From assembly GCA_002914845.1 (NCBI GenBank), contig JXTC01000044.1, positions 1,252,342 to 1,316,341 of the forward strand: a DNA stretch of 64,000 bases. The letters run 5' to 3'. Shown piece after piece: positions 37,389 to 49,629 of this stretch; within the stretch, counting starts at the first letter, position 1, and every line of letters begins with the position of its first letter. Both the position numbers and the translations under genes were made by a program. The notes under the pieces are model-generated. The model saw only the letters and a list, made by a program, of their open reading frames with translations. It made no database searches and was not told the DNA's origin. This stretch comes from Trema orientale (lineage: Eukaryota; Streptophyta; Magnoliopsida; Rosales; Cannabaceae).

Positions 37389-38242
37389 TAACAAAGAGTA
37401 CTCACCATATAAACGTCAGGAATGTCATCGCGTGCACTATCATCAACAAAGTTAAAACCAACACTGATATAGATTTTGCAAAGCAATAAAATATGCACCA
37501 TCTTTCAAAACTTACTGATCAAAAAGAAGTCTCGAGATTTCCACATAATGAAAAGGCAGGACTTGGAACGCCTCTTGAGACTCACGCTCTGATTCCAAAA
37601 TCCGGGTCAAGCTTTCTGTTCAAAATTTCAAACAAAATAGTCATAATCAGAATGCAGAGGATTTATAAGTTCACATAAATCACATGAAAACATGACTAGC
37701 ACATGAAGTTTAAGAAAGCAGGTGGATCAATCAAAAAGCCTTCAGAAATGGGTTTCTCAAAACAATTGCTCAAAACGCAAAACTCACCGATTGACATCCA
37801 CGAAGGCGGTCGAATTGCGCATTTCCCTCTCTTCTTCAAAGCAATTGCCAGCCAAAAGGGTACCTGGGTAACCATTTGGGGAAAGAATGGACCATAATCC
37901 CCCTGCAAGAATGCAAAAACACTCATCATCTAACAAGTTAAACAACACAATTGCAAATAATATAATATAATGAAACTGACAAAGACGGAGAAACGTACAC
38001 AAATTAGATTGAGAGGTTCCATTCTCATATTGGGCACAATCTCAATCAACTCATCCTCCGCCATGAACTCAACCTTACCATTTAAAATTTTTCCAAAAAA
38101 AAAAAAAAATCAAAAATTAAAAATCAAAATCAACAAAGATAAAATCAAAACCCAATAATCCAAACTAAAAATGACGAGAGATAGAGAAAGAGACCTCCTC
38201 CGCCGAAAAGAGTGAAGGGTTAGGATCCGATTGACCAGCCAT
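36259..38242 (-). CDS. PSF2: DNA replication complex GINS subunit PSF2
   Basis: Subunit of the nuclear GINS tetramer, part of the CMG replicative helicase that opens origins and moves with the fork. Eight coding exons (minus): 38195-38242, 37999-38073, 37788-37902, 37516-37615, 37406-37436, 37229-37324, 36369-36527, 36259-36279. They total 645 nt and give 214 residues, near the plant family length. The N-terminus [20 protein letters not shown] is diagnostic. It continues with the beta/alpha modules ([28 protein letters not shown]), the helical A domain ([27 protein letters not shown]) and [16 protein letters not shown]. The last exon is only 21 nt, coding RPLRKR and stop, giving a basic tail like that of homologues. 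If its intron is retained, the frame instead continues 20 codons to a stop at 36306. The exon 1 donor (GTCTCT) is weak. Confidence 0.94.
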
Positions 38243-38640
38243 GTCTGCTAAAATTGGTTAGTTTCGATTAAACCTAATAAGATGGTGCAAAATTACAAAT
38301 CAAACAAATCGGTACCCATAATCAAACAAGCAGAGTAGGAATCGAAAACCCTAATTAACAATCAATTCCTGCGTCTCCGAAGCTCATCGAACTACAGCCA
38401 TGGCGTCAGTAAAATAAATTTTGGAAAATAAATGAAAATCAGAACAGATTTTGAAGAATGTTGGAGACGAAACTTACCAGGTGAAGTGTGTGTGAAGAGT
38501 TAGAAGGGTAACATACACTGATACTGATACTGATAATACTACACACCATTTGTGCTGCTTTAAATATTGGAGGGAAGAAAAATAATATTGGAGGGAAAAA
38601 TTAAAACAAATCAAAATAAAAGGCTTCTTCTATGGTATTT
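38243..38640 (-). promoter_or_regulatory. PSF2 5' UTR intron and promoter
   Basis: On the minus strand a consensus acceptor (TTTTAGCAG) ends two bases before the PSF2 ATG, and a strong donor (CTG/GTAAGTTT) lies at 38477. This suggests a 5' UTR intron at 38245-38477. Further upstream, the block AATATTGGAGGGAA occurs twice (about 38563 and 38583). It resembles but does not match an E2F site (the C of the core is A). TACTGATACTGATA is a short repeat at 38518-38535. Confidence 0.55.
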
Positions 38641-40322
38641 AATTTTTTTTTTTTTAAAGTAATTGGCTTCAAATTTTCCTGAACTTTTCAAAATGTAACA
38701 ATCGTTTTATTTATTTATTTTGTTAACATTTAACTATCCAAGTCTGGGAGGATGTTTGTTCAATTTTATAAATTCTATGGGGGTTTTTATATTTTTAGTC
38801 TGGGATTATCATTATAAATTTTAAAAATTAATTAGGAGATGTTAGCGTATTGTTTACGTTATTTTTGAATGAAAATTTTTATTAACACTGTGAAATTAAA
38901 TATTTAATAATAATAATAATACATTGACACCCTTCTATAACTCAAACTTGATCCAAATTTAATTCGATCATTTTAATTAAAGGACAAAACTATCTTTTTA
39001 AAAAGAAAAATATGACACTTTCTCTTACTTTAACAGTTGGATGATATAAGACATGTTTTATCTTAGACTATTATACTTTTAAAAGGGGTTATTACATTTA
39101 GGGGTCTACTAATGATATCTATGAGATAAAATATACTTCTCTGTAAATATTAACCGAATTGATCCTTATTCTCATGTTACAGAAAAGACGTAATATATCC
39201 TAACAAATCCAAAACACCTTATAACATATTACCAACATTCGATTGTGCTCACCAAGCTCGACCCTTCCTTAGAAGGGTGTACCACCGTGCTTGATCAATG
39301 TGTTTGACCAAGCATAACCAAGGTCGAATTTTGGGGAGGGGGCTAATTTGGAATTTTGAAATTCAATTAAATGAAACTCGTAAATTTACAAATGATTTTA
39401 TCTTTGTCCTTTTTTTTCATTATGTTTTAAAAGATGATCAAAAATGATAATTTCTATGATATAAAAAAAAAAAAAAACCCTCGTACGTTGTGACCAAACA
39501 TTTAATGGCTTAATCTAGTAAAATAAAACTGATAACTATTTATTGTTTCATTAGTTTCTCAATTTTCACAATCCCAACTAACAATTTATCTGCATATAGT
39601 GTCATTGTAAATATTATCGGCAAATAAGTGTTGCCTAGTATTGACATAACTCAAGAGATGACGTTGAAAAGTTATTAAAATACAGGCATATTGTGGGGCT
39701 TTCGAACAAATTAAAGGAAAGGCATTTTTTATTCCCCGGAGAGAGAGATATTTACACTAGGCCTATAAGATCTAAAATAATTTAATATCATTTGCAATAA
39801 GAATGAGATTAATAAGAACTTAGAATTGTAGCCATGCTAATAAGGCACTTGATTGAGATTATTTTCAAATAAAGAATGCTAAAAGTATTTATCTTTTATA
39901 GTTTCTTAGTCTCACTATTTAATATATGGATTTCACTATATAATTTTACATTTTAATAGTATAAGAAATCATAGTGAAATTCATATGTTAGATAATTAAT
40001 TAGAAAGTATAAAAGAGAGTGCATTTAGTATTCTCTTTTCTAATATAGACAAGAAAAGAGGCATTTTCTTCCTTTTTTTCACCCACTCAAATGGAGCCCT
40101 TCTTTTTAATTTTGGTAATTTCTTCTCTATTTTCATTCTATATGGATTACACAAATCGCATAGATATTTACCAAAGAGGAAAGTAATTGAAGAAGGGCAC
40201 AAGAGAAGCACTCTTGATCACCGAACAACAGCTGGAATATCACTAATAAGTCCGGCTTATTTATGCTAATACTGTTTAACAAGCCATCATCATGAATTAG
40301 TACTAGAGAATCACCATTTTCA
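38641..40322. other. AT-rich intergenic DNA
   Basis: No gene or complete repeat that I can support. 39240-39340 contains CCAAGCTCGACCC / GACCAAGCATAACCAAGG words of unknown origin. The part next to 40322 should hold the 3' UTR of the AVT1-type gene. Confidence 0.4.
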
Positions 40323-43242
40323 TTAAGTTGGATGAGTTCTCTTCATGCTTTCAATTAGCATCTTCGAGGACGAAATTGTCCCAAGAACCCCAAGAAAAGC
40401 TCCAAACCCAATAAAAATCAGGTGCATAACCACAATAGACTTGGAGATTTGGCCCCAGTATATCTTGATGTAGAAGGCACAAGGAAATATCACACAAATT
40501 CCAATGCTCAAAAGAGAGCCAGTGAGGCCGAGCACATGTTCGAAGTATGGGACCAAGAGAGCTAGGGCTAAAATCACCAATAGAAGAAAAGAGCCAACGA
40601 AGCCCCTGACAATCATTTTTGCCCTAGAACTCATTGAGGCAGGGAAGCTGTGCTCGAGCTGGATGGCAATGGGCGCAAATTCGAGGGCGTATTTCGTTAT
40701 CGGCGTGAGGACTGTGGCCCATAGAGCGATCTTCGTTGCGATAAAATGAGGAGGCATGCTGAGGGTGATTTGAGAATTTACTTGTGGACCGAAGAGTTTT
40801 GCTCCCAAGAATGCTAGGAGTGTGTAGAGTGTAGTGACTAGAGTGAAGCTCACTATGGTTACCTGGACAAGAAAGTTTAATAGAGAGCACACGCATGCAT
40901 TAATATAGTATGTCACGTTTATGAAATATTATTAGATCATACTAGGGTAAGAAAGTATGTAAATTTGAAAGAACACATGAAAAGTTAATAGTTGAAGAAT
41001 CATCATTAATTTACACTAGTATATATGTACTACTAAGTTTTTTCTTTTATTTGTACTTTTAAATTCCAAGTATAATCGCATACTTTGTGTAAGTTTGAAA
41101 ATATATATAACATGTATTATCTTAGTTTTTGTAAGTACTTTAACTAAAATCTTTCGAATCTTTTGGTGTGACGTGTCCATTCACATATTCTAAAGATAGG
41201 AAAAATGAGATTTTAGAAGTGTACATATCATTAGTTTTTTTTAACTTTTTAGTTAAGGGAACATGGAACATATCGTTGGTGCCTCTATGACATATATATC
41301 ACACTCAAGACACATAAGAGTTTGAGGGCTATATATGTCGCATCCATATTTTAGTACTTTAATCAAGGAGGAAATTAATGTAGGTTTTATAAATGCGTAT
41401 ACCACAAGAAAATCATGACATGATCATGACAGCGAGTCCAAATTAAAGTTCATTTATTTTCTAAACATCTAAGGAAAGAAAAATGCAAAAATCCTCATAA
41501 TATCACTGTTGATGCGATCACACCATCTTAGATTTAACTCCACATAATTAGTCCTATAGCGGTCCTAGCTACGGTTTATTATGCAATTATAGTTCTATTC
41601 TACTGTCAATTTACGTGTGGTCACTGGTATTCTACTGCCAATCTTGTACGTGTGGTGATGTATCACAACTTGTGATGTAATAAAAGAGAAGGTTATATAT
41701 ATATATATTATAGTATTCGGAGAGAGAATTAAATACATGATGTAATACCTTGGTAAACTTGGAGGGATCTTTCATGGCTACATATAGGTTAGGGAAAACA
41801 ATATGTCCTGCATAGCTGAAAATATAAAGCCCAGAAATGGCAGGAATCTTATGGAGCTGAAGAACTGGTATCTTATGGTCAGCTCTAACACCTCCAAAGA
41901 TGGCTGTGCAAGCCACAGAAGAGAAAATAACAGCTGACATGAGAATTCCACCAAAGGAAAGGAAAGATATTGAAGACAGATTCCTCAACCAAAGACTTGG
42001 CAAAGCTACCAAAACTGCCAAGATGGTTAGGATGTGAGACGTTGATAACTTGGCCCATATTGGAAGCCTAAGTTGAACCCCAGAAAAGACTGTGATTATA
42101 TTGTCATGCAAAGAGATGGTGTAAGAGACAAGAGTCATGAAAATCTCCAAGTAAATAAAGATGGCCACTATGACTCTTCCTTTGGCTCCAAAAGCTTGTT
42201 GTCCAATATCACTATAGCTTTTGGACTTGGGATTCTTGTCGAGACATTTTCCAAGTAGAAGAGATGAATATGCACATATTATCCCAAGGACTATAAGTAG
42301 GAACGCTGAAGACCATCCTCCATTTTCTAGGGCATATGGTGTTGATAATTGCCCTAAACCTGTAAGATATCGAAAACATGATATATTTTTATCAAACACC
42401 TTGTTATATACATGTAATAGAAAATTTTAATATTAAAAGTACTGATGCAATTATCATATATATAGTAGTGCATCAAAACTCTCATATACTAGTGCAGTGA
42501 GGCTCAGTTTCCCACATATTTTGTCATAGACCAATTCTATTCTAGTATACTACCCATGTGGTCATGAATAATATGTTACAATATGTTTAAAGGGGAAAAA
42601 CGGAGAGAAATTTGTGGAAACTGGACCCTTTTGAAAGTGTATTCTACTAAAAGAGCTATTTTAAAACTCTTTATAAAACAACCATTTTTAAATTATAATT
42701 TGGTCAGTCAAGCGTAATCAAATTATAACTTAAAAAGATTATGTTTTTAATTTGCAAAGAATTTTAAAAAGTATCACTTTCTCTAAAAATGCTTTTCCAA
42801 AAAGAATATTTTGCAAAGAGCCCCTATTGCTTTTAGGTGCTTTTTTTTCTTTTCTTTTTTTTTTTTTCCTCTTATCAAAAGCCTGGGATAAAATCCTGCC
42901 AAGATTAAATTAAAAAACCGAAATGGGAGAGAAAACCAAAATAGATAGAATATTTGAGGATGGATTAAGATCGAAAAGTTCACCGATGAGCATTCCGGTC
43001 ATGTTGATGACGGCGTGAGCAAAAGAGCTGTTGGCCTGATGATCATCTCCAATATGGTTATTAGTATCAGCTGTGACATGATTATGGGCGCACTTGCACA
43101 CTAATTGGCTTTCCTCCACGCAAACCTCGCAGCCAGCTCCTGCCCCCAATTGAACTGACTCGCTTGCAATTTGGTTTTGGTTGTGGGAACCAATAAGGCA
43201 TTGTGATTTGATCCCAATGGCTTTGCATATTTTGCTCCACAT
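40323..43242 (-). CDS. AVT1-type vacuolar amino acid transporter
   Basis: Member of the amino acid/auxin permease family, AVT1 clade: proton-coupled carriers mostly placed in the tonoplast. Three coding exons (minus): 42984-43242, 41749-42359, 40323-40862. They total 1410 nt and give 469 residues. The first 70 or so residues are hydrophilic, with a Cys-rich stretch (GCEVCVEESQLVCKCAHNH) also seen in plant AVT1 members. The membrane part begins SSFAHAVINMTGMLIGLGQL, the first helix with the family GxGxLSTPYAL-type break created by the exon 1/2 splice. Then come about ten further hydrophobic segments, including SYSDIGQQAFG, ISGLYIFSYAGHIVFPNLY and the C-terminal half on exon 3 (VTIVSFTLVTTLYTLLAFLG). 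It ends in a short THPT tail. Substrate and direction cannot be read from sequence. Length is slightly short for the clade but complete. Confidence 0.92.
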
Positions 43243-45640
43243 GATATATATTCTCTATGTAACTTCTTTTTTTTTTTTTTTTGGGCCTAAGCTTTTCCCA
43301 AAAGCTTGGGAGAATACTGAACCTTATAACTTGTTGAGAAATATGGAAAGGGGCCTCTGAGTACGTATATTTATAACTGATAAAAGCATCATGAGTTTAT
43401 ACTGTATATATATAAAATATCATATATTTAGCAACTTTTATGCCGTGTGAGAATCTAAAGTATACTTTGTAGCTAGCCAGCCCCAAAAATAGAGTAAATT
43501 AAGCATGCACTAATTAAAGAATGAGGAATATTATAACTATTTGCATGGAAATGGATAATGTCACACGTATTTGATCACGATCTATATATACCATTTTAGA
43601 GAATCTTGAGTACTGTAGAAATGTGGCTTTAATTTCCACTCGATGTTGGGTTATACGATACTATAGTACTATTTTTGTGGTGAGGCATGATTTTTCTTGG
43701 TATACTATGCTATACTATACCACATATGTAACTATATAATGGGCTTGTATTAATAAGTTGCTATCGATTCTCGAAGTCTGGAAAATTGGACGTACAAGTT
43801 GCTAATCAAATGGGAGAACGAAATTGTGTCTCTTATGTTATATATGGAACACCAGTAGCTTTGAGCACTGATAAAATCATACTATATATAATATATATAT
43901 ATATAATATTTGTTAAAGCTACTATTTCTCTTTCCAAAAGAGTTGGAGTTTTTATTTTTCAATCTGACTCTGGATGAGCTAAGAAAATAATAATAATAAA
44001 TAACAAGGCTGCTGTCTTTCTCTCAAAGCTTCTACTTCCTAATCTTATATAACTCCGACCGCTCTAAGTTACTAGCTAGGATCTCCCTATTCATCATCCA
44101 TGATATAATTTTTTTTCCTTTTTTCAACCATTGTTCCAATAATCCTTGTAGTTGTGTTAACAAAGTTCCTATGTACATTATGATCTATCGTCATTTTCTC
44201 CCATGATCTATTCTTAGATATGTATGAGTTTAAGTTATTTTTATTGTCTTTGTTAATTTGTAATTATGTAGTTCACCTTAGATTTTAAGCATGTGAGTCT
44301 CATATTTAGAAGAATTTTCGCCTACGAAGTACTAATATTGATTTTTGCAAAAAGTCCATCATATATACTAGATCAATCGAAGGTGTCATTTTGGGCTGTG
44401 GAGGAAATTATATAACAAGCCAAAGAGGTATCTCCAATAGAATTATAGTTGCATTTTTTGGGGAGTTGTGATGCATATCATCTCTCGTGCACAGTTATAT
44501 ATCATCGGTAGGCCAAAATAAAGTTTGGTTAATTGTCTATTGTTATGGATTACATATAACTAGATATTAAATTGACTAAAAAGCAATGCGTATTTTAAGC
44601 GAATATTGAGTCTCACCATAAGTATGGAAATCTTAAAGAATAAGTACTCTTCTAGAATTATCTTCCATAATTTTCTCCTTTATCCATCAAAACAAAAGGG
44701 CTAGAGTGCTCAAATTATTAAGCCACATTATTCTTTTTTTAATATTAACTAGTTAATTTCTTTTACCAAGTAAGAAAAGAACCCAAATTAATCAACTTTA
44801 TTTTGATTCACTAAATATAGTCATTTGTCGGAAAAAATAGGGTACTGTGGTTGTAGCCAAGCTCATGATGGTGCGTATATATGTTCGGTTCACCATTTGA
44901 AAAGCATATACGGTGGCTGCTGAGGAAGAAAGGTATTTATTATTACGTCTGCTTATTCGCCTGGTTGGTCTACTCCGCCATATATATAAAATATATATAT
45001 ATAATATTAATAGTGTATATAGAGGAAAAAAAGATGATTCGAAACGAATCATATCAAATATTTACAAAGATATGGATCTATAGCGCTACTACATCCCACA
45101 ACGTGTTATTACGTGATATAGTTGTAATTAATGTGACATCACATAGCATTGGACTTGTGTAGGCCAAATTGATATGTATACCATTCTTAACGAATATTCT
45201 TAATTAATGAAATTCAGTTTATTTTGGAAAGAAGGAATGTTCTAAATTAAGCATTAATTCATAAGAGACGATCACATCTTCAGTTCCTGTAATACAGGCA
45301 GCAAGCAAACATGAATTGATAACTTATACCTAGCTATGATGACGTCGGGAAACTTTGGACGTCACCTTCCATTTTCACATATGATATATACTATGCAGAT
45401 TGCAATATGTATATGGCAATTATTCTTCTCTATGTTTTGTATATTGGAATATATATATATCGTTGGAAAAATAGTTTGAAAAAACCATTGTTAATAGCCA
45501 TTTTGAGGCATGGGTGAATGAGAAATTGAAACCCAAAGTGAGTAGGTTCTAGAATTGAATTTGTAACATACAAGAGTTACAAAATTCATTTTGGACATTT
45601 ATTAGGCCTCATAAAGCTAAGGTAACAGCCAAAAATATTT
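43243..45640. other. Gene-free region upstream of the AVT1-type gene
   Basis: No gene seen. It contains a T run (43268-43282), several (TA)n tracts (43400-43420, 43880-43910, 44985-45005) and short frames without protein character. The promoter of the minus-strand AVT1-type gene must lie at the left end, but I could not mark a TATA box with confidence. Confidence 0.4.
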
Positions 45641-45897
45641 TGGCAGTTATGTTGTAACAGCCAAACGTTTTTCAGTTTTTCAACCATATTAATGGGCTAT
45701 TGCTATTACGTTGTAACAGACAAACATTTTTCAGCCATATTAATAGGCTGTTATGTTATAACAGACAAACGTTTTTCAGCTATATTAATGGACTGTTGCT
45801 GTTACGTTGTAACAGACAAACGTTTGTCAGCCATTTTAATGGGCTATTATGTTGTAACAGAAAAACGTTTTCAGCCATATTAATGGGATGTTAATGG
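45640..45897 (+). repeat. Minisatellite, about five units of 50-56 bp
   Basis: Each unit contains GTTGTAACAGACAAACGTTTTTCAG followed by CCATATTAATGGGCT with changes. Two unit lengths alternate, differing by an insertion before the GTTACGTTGTAACAG block (CTGTTGCTGTTACG against CTGTTATG). Within each unit TTACGTTGTAA is near-palindromic. Confidence 0.85.
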
Positions 45898-46208
45898 CTT
45901 GGTTCCCCCATGAACACTATAAAAGGAGACCTTCTCCTCACTCTTGGACACACCAAGACACACTAAAATATTTCTTAGCCTATTCCTCTCTTCCATTTCT
46001 CTCTGTGGCGGTTAAGAAAAGTTAGTTAGAAGTTAGAGAGAAGTTAGTTAGAAGTTAGAGAGTTTGAGTTCTTGTTCTTTCTTATAAGAGTGGTCAAATT
46101 CTCTTGAGTTCTGATAATAGAGTTTGGGCATTGCTCAGTTCGTTGTGAGTAGCAAGTTGGTGCGATATTGCTATTCGTGAACCGTTTTATCCTAGAAAAC
46201 AGACGCTG
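45640..46208 (+). mobile_element. Probable LTR fragment with U3 minisatellite
   Basis: A tandem array (45640-45897) is followed by TATAAAAGGAGACC (45940) and then an abundant-transcript-like leader with CTCTCTTCC. This is the usual order U3 enhancer repeats, TATA, R. The sequence seems to resume at 47425 after another insertion. No termini or target duplication could be fixed. Confidence 0.45.
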
Positions 46209-47424
46209 CTGAAGCTTAAAATGGTTATTTTATTATCAAATTTTGGAAATAGAAAATAATAATTTTTGAGTAGGCAAAATATTCTTCAAAATATAATTTC
46301 TTAAGTTTAAATAAGTTACAAATATATTTGAAATCATGACTATTTGATATAGGCTGAAAAGAGATTTTCTATTTGCAAACTAGAACATGTTTCAGCATGA
46401 ATACTTTCTAAATTATTGTTAAATATCTTTGTGAAAGTAAAATAAGTTTGTAATAGCTAAAATACTCTTTTCATATTGATTTCTAATGTTTTTAAAGTGT
46501 TTAAAACAAGTTTAGAATTCAGTTTTTGAAAAATGCTAAAAGCTGTCAAAATAGCCAAATGCTGAAACTGCCAAAATAAGCAGGGTTTTTGGTCTACCGA
46601 AAATTTCACTGGTCTACCGATTCCTCTGTTTTTTATTTGCTATTTTTTAACGATTTTTTAAATCCGACCGTTACAACTACACTTCCAACGGCTAGTATTT
46701 TTCGGTCGACCGAAAGTGCATTTTCAGTCTACCGAAAATGACAGATTGTCTGTTTAATGGTTAGAAACGGCTAGTTTTCAATCAAGCTTATAAATAGAAG
46801 CTATAAACAACTGTGTAGAGGTGAGATTGCCACCGGAGTCAAAACAATCCGTTTAGGTGAGGTTGTCACCGGAGTCTAAATAACCCGAGTATAGGTGAGG
46901 TTGTCACCGAAGTCTAAACAACCCGTGAGTTAATGAGATTGACATCATTGTCTAAATAATCTATGTAGGTGAGGATTGGCACCGGAGTCAAAACAATCCA
47001 AGTTAGGCGTGATAGAGCCGGAGTCAAGACTATAGTAAAGGCTAGGGTGTGCCTAAGAAGAATTCACTCCATTTGTATAAGGGTCGGTCAAGCCCACACT
47101 CTTGATCCGAATAGTGGAAGCTCAAAGCAAGTTATCAAGAGCCGGGGACGTAGGCAAACCGTCGTGTTTGTCGAACCTCGTAAAAGCCGAGTTTGCACTT
47201 TCTCTATCCCTACACTCTTTACTTTATTGCAAGTTATTTATTTGAGTGTTTGATGTTTAATGTGCTTGATATACTTGGTATTATTGCTATTAATGTTGAT
47301 TTAGCTTAAAAGTTTCAAAATAGTGGTCTATAGTTTTACATAGTTGAAAAGCTTCCGCAAAAGTTTTAAAACCCAATTCACCCTCCCTCTTGGGTAGTCA
47401 GTCTTGGGGTAACAATTCCTAACA
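46209..47424 (+). mobile_element. 5'-truncated Copia (SIRE/Maximus-like) LTR
   Basis: The right end reads AACAATTCCTAACA, the mirror of the TGTTAGGAATTGTT start typical of SIRE/Maximus LTRs. Also characteristic are GAGCCGGGGACGTAGGC, GTCGAACCTCGTAAAAG and CAATTCACCCTCCCTCTTGG before the end. No matching TGTTAGGAA start is present on the left, so the 5' part is lost. It carries repeated GGTCTACCGAAAA-type words (46590-46740) and the 40-bp array listed separately. Confidence 0.7.
46816..47036 (+). repeat. 40-bp tandem array, five to six degenerate units
   Basis: Units open AGGTGAGGTTGTCACCGGAG and continue TC(A/T)AAACAACCCG. Copies start near 46816, 46854, 46894, 46933, 46965 and 47003. Copies four and six are strongly changed. 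It sits in the transcript-leader part of the SIRE-like LTR. Confidence 0.8.
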
Positions 47425-48230
47425 GTGTATACTTATTAATAAGTTTCCACAATAGCCTATTCTTATCATTATCAGTGTAATAAATCAACTCTATTTGTGA
47501 TACAAGAATAAATGGGTCATCCTTGTATCAGTAAGCTCCTGCGTATTCGTCTAGTTGAATCCGTTTTTCTTCTTGGATGAATGTCGAACCACCTACATCT
47601 AAGTAAGAATATGTTGCAATCCTCTAAGCACCCTGGTGAGTAGGCGTAACTGTTTTAAAGAAATTGTGTGAAACACAAGACTCGGTTTGGTTTCCTTAAA
47701 CTCCTTTGTTATTTTGGTCATTATAATCATAATTATTATAGTAAATTAATTGTGATTTATTTTGTTATGTTATTTGATTTAACTTCATGATAATTATTTT
47801 TATCCAAGTTATTTGTTAAATCATATGTTATAACATGTTATTGTTATATTTTCATTTTCTAGATATATTATTACTTGTAATAGTTAAAATTGTCCAACAT
47901 ATATATATATATATATGACTATACGTATGTACCTATATACATATATAGGTAATATTTATCTGAAATGCAATGAGGGAATCCATTTTTTGGACCAAATTTC
48001 ATATATATAATAAATATATTAGTATAATAATTATTTTTTTTATTTTATATCGATAGAGAAATCAATTTTGACATTTAAATTTTATAACAACTATATATAA
48101 TTAATTATATTGGAATAAGTTTCAATGTGAATTAAACGATAGCCTTTATATTTATAATTATTAGATTAAAATATAACAGTCAAAATTGGATTCTTTATCA
48201 ATAAGAAATAAAAAAAAAAAAAAACTTATT

Positions 48231-48458
48231 GTACTAGTTTCCATATATTATATATTGTATATATAGATATTATATGTATGATTAATTGTGTTTGGTTTTA
48301 TTATATTTACAAAATATAAAAAGGAACAATGTATAATTGAGTTTGTACTAGTTTCCATATATTATATATTGTATATATGGATATTATATGTATGATTAAT
48401 TGTGTTTGGTTTTATTATATTTACAAAATATAAAAAGGAACAATGTATAATTGAGTTG
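48231..48458. repeat. 114-bp tandem duplication, two copies
   Basis: GTACTAGTTTCCATATATTA at 48231 recurs at 48345. The copies are almost identical across 114 bases, with one visible difference (TATATAGATATT against TATATGGATATT). Preceded by an A run at 48210. Confidence 0.93.
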
Positions 48459-49629
48459 ATGATCGTTATGAACATCGTGGTATATTCAAAGTGTTTTTTT
48501 TGTAAAATAGGGATATTTCATATACACATATATACATTAATTAATTAACATTTTAGATTTTATTTTAGATAACATTTCTTTTGCCCGAAAACATAGCTTG
48601 ATGGCAACATTTTCTTTTGTGGTGTGCCCAATACCTGCTTTTTTAGTCGTGTCATACCGTGCTAGTCCATAATATAAAATTACTGGCCCGACACGGTCCA
48701 TTAACCCATGTTCTAACGCATCATGCTATGCCAGTCTTTTTGGGCCGAAATTGACTAATCTAATTAGTAAATTTTATTAGTTTTAATGTCTCTTTAATCA
48801 TTTTTCCAAATAATTCAAATTTTATAAAAAGAAAAGGCAAATTAATGTAACATTTTATACACCAAAGTAGGAAAAAAAAACTTGTGAATATTTGAAATAA
48901 TTATTATTATTTATAGATTAAGTATCTCATAACTACGTTCATTGATTTTAAATTTATAAGAATAATTTTAAAAATAAGTTAAGTACATCTTAACTAGGTT
49001 TGCATTGCATATGCACCTACTTAATCATAAATTCGTAATTATTTGAAAATTCTTCTTTTTTCTTTTAATTAAAAGTCTGTCATAGTAAGAAAGCGTCAAG
49101 ACTCAAGAAATAGTAAAAGCATCCCAATTAGGTTGGCAACCAGCTATCTCAAAAATCCCTTGCTTAACAATCTTTGAAAGATAATTATTATTAGCACATA
49201 GGTAAGTATAGGAAAAAAAAATGATAGGTATATATATGTATATATATATGTTTAACTTGCTAACGTATTGTGCCTATCATGCTGTACATGTGGGTCGTGC
49301 CGTGCTGTAATGTGTCGTATCATGCTTAGTCCATTGTGCCTAATTTATTGGCCCAGCACAGCCCACATGAACGTGTAGTGCTATACCACCGTGCTAATGG
49401 GCCGACTCGACCCTCTTTATAGCTCTATCAAGGATACTACTTAAAATATAACTGGAAAAAAAAAATTCAAATTAATAGATATTGGTGAGGGACGGTACAA
49501 ATTAACTAATATAATAAGATTGAGTACAATGATTCCATTATTTATATAAAAGTTAATTAGAACTGTAACAAGTAGAAATTTGGCTGATCTAAAAAATATA
49601 TAAATAATTTAGCATATAATATAAATAAC
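48459..49629. other. Intergenic with possible degraded TIR element
   Basis: No gene. 48625-48770 and 49260-49430 hold related GC-richer words (GGCCCGACACGG, GGCCCAGCACAGCCC, GTGCCGTGCTG), as in decayed hAT- or MULE-like repeats. Termini and target duplication were not resolved. Confidence 0.4.

Noticed and set aside
38560-38600. E2F sites upstream of PSF2
   Set aside because: TTGGAGGGAA occurs twice but lacks the central CG of the E2F core, so it is noted only as a repeat.
45692-45894. Repetitive frames such as CYYVVTDKHFSAILI
   Set aside because: Translation of the 50-56 bp minisatellite; open in more than one frame only because of the repeat.
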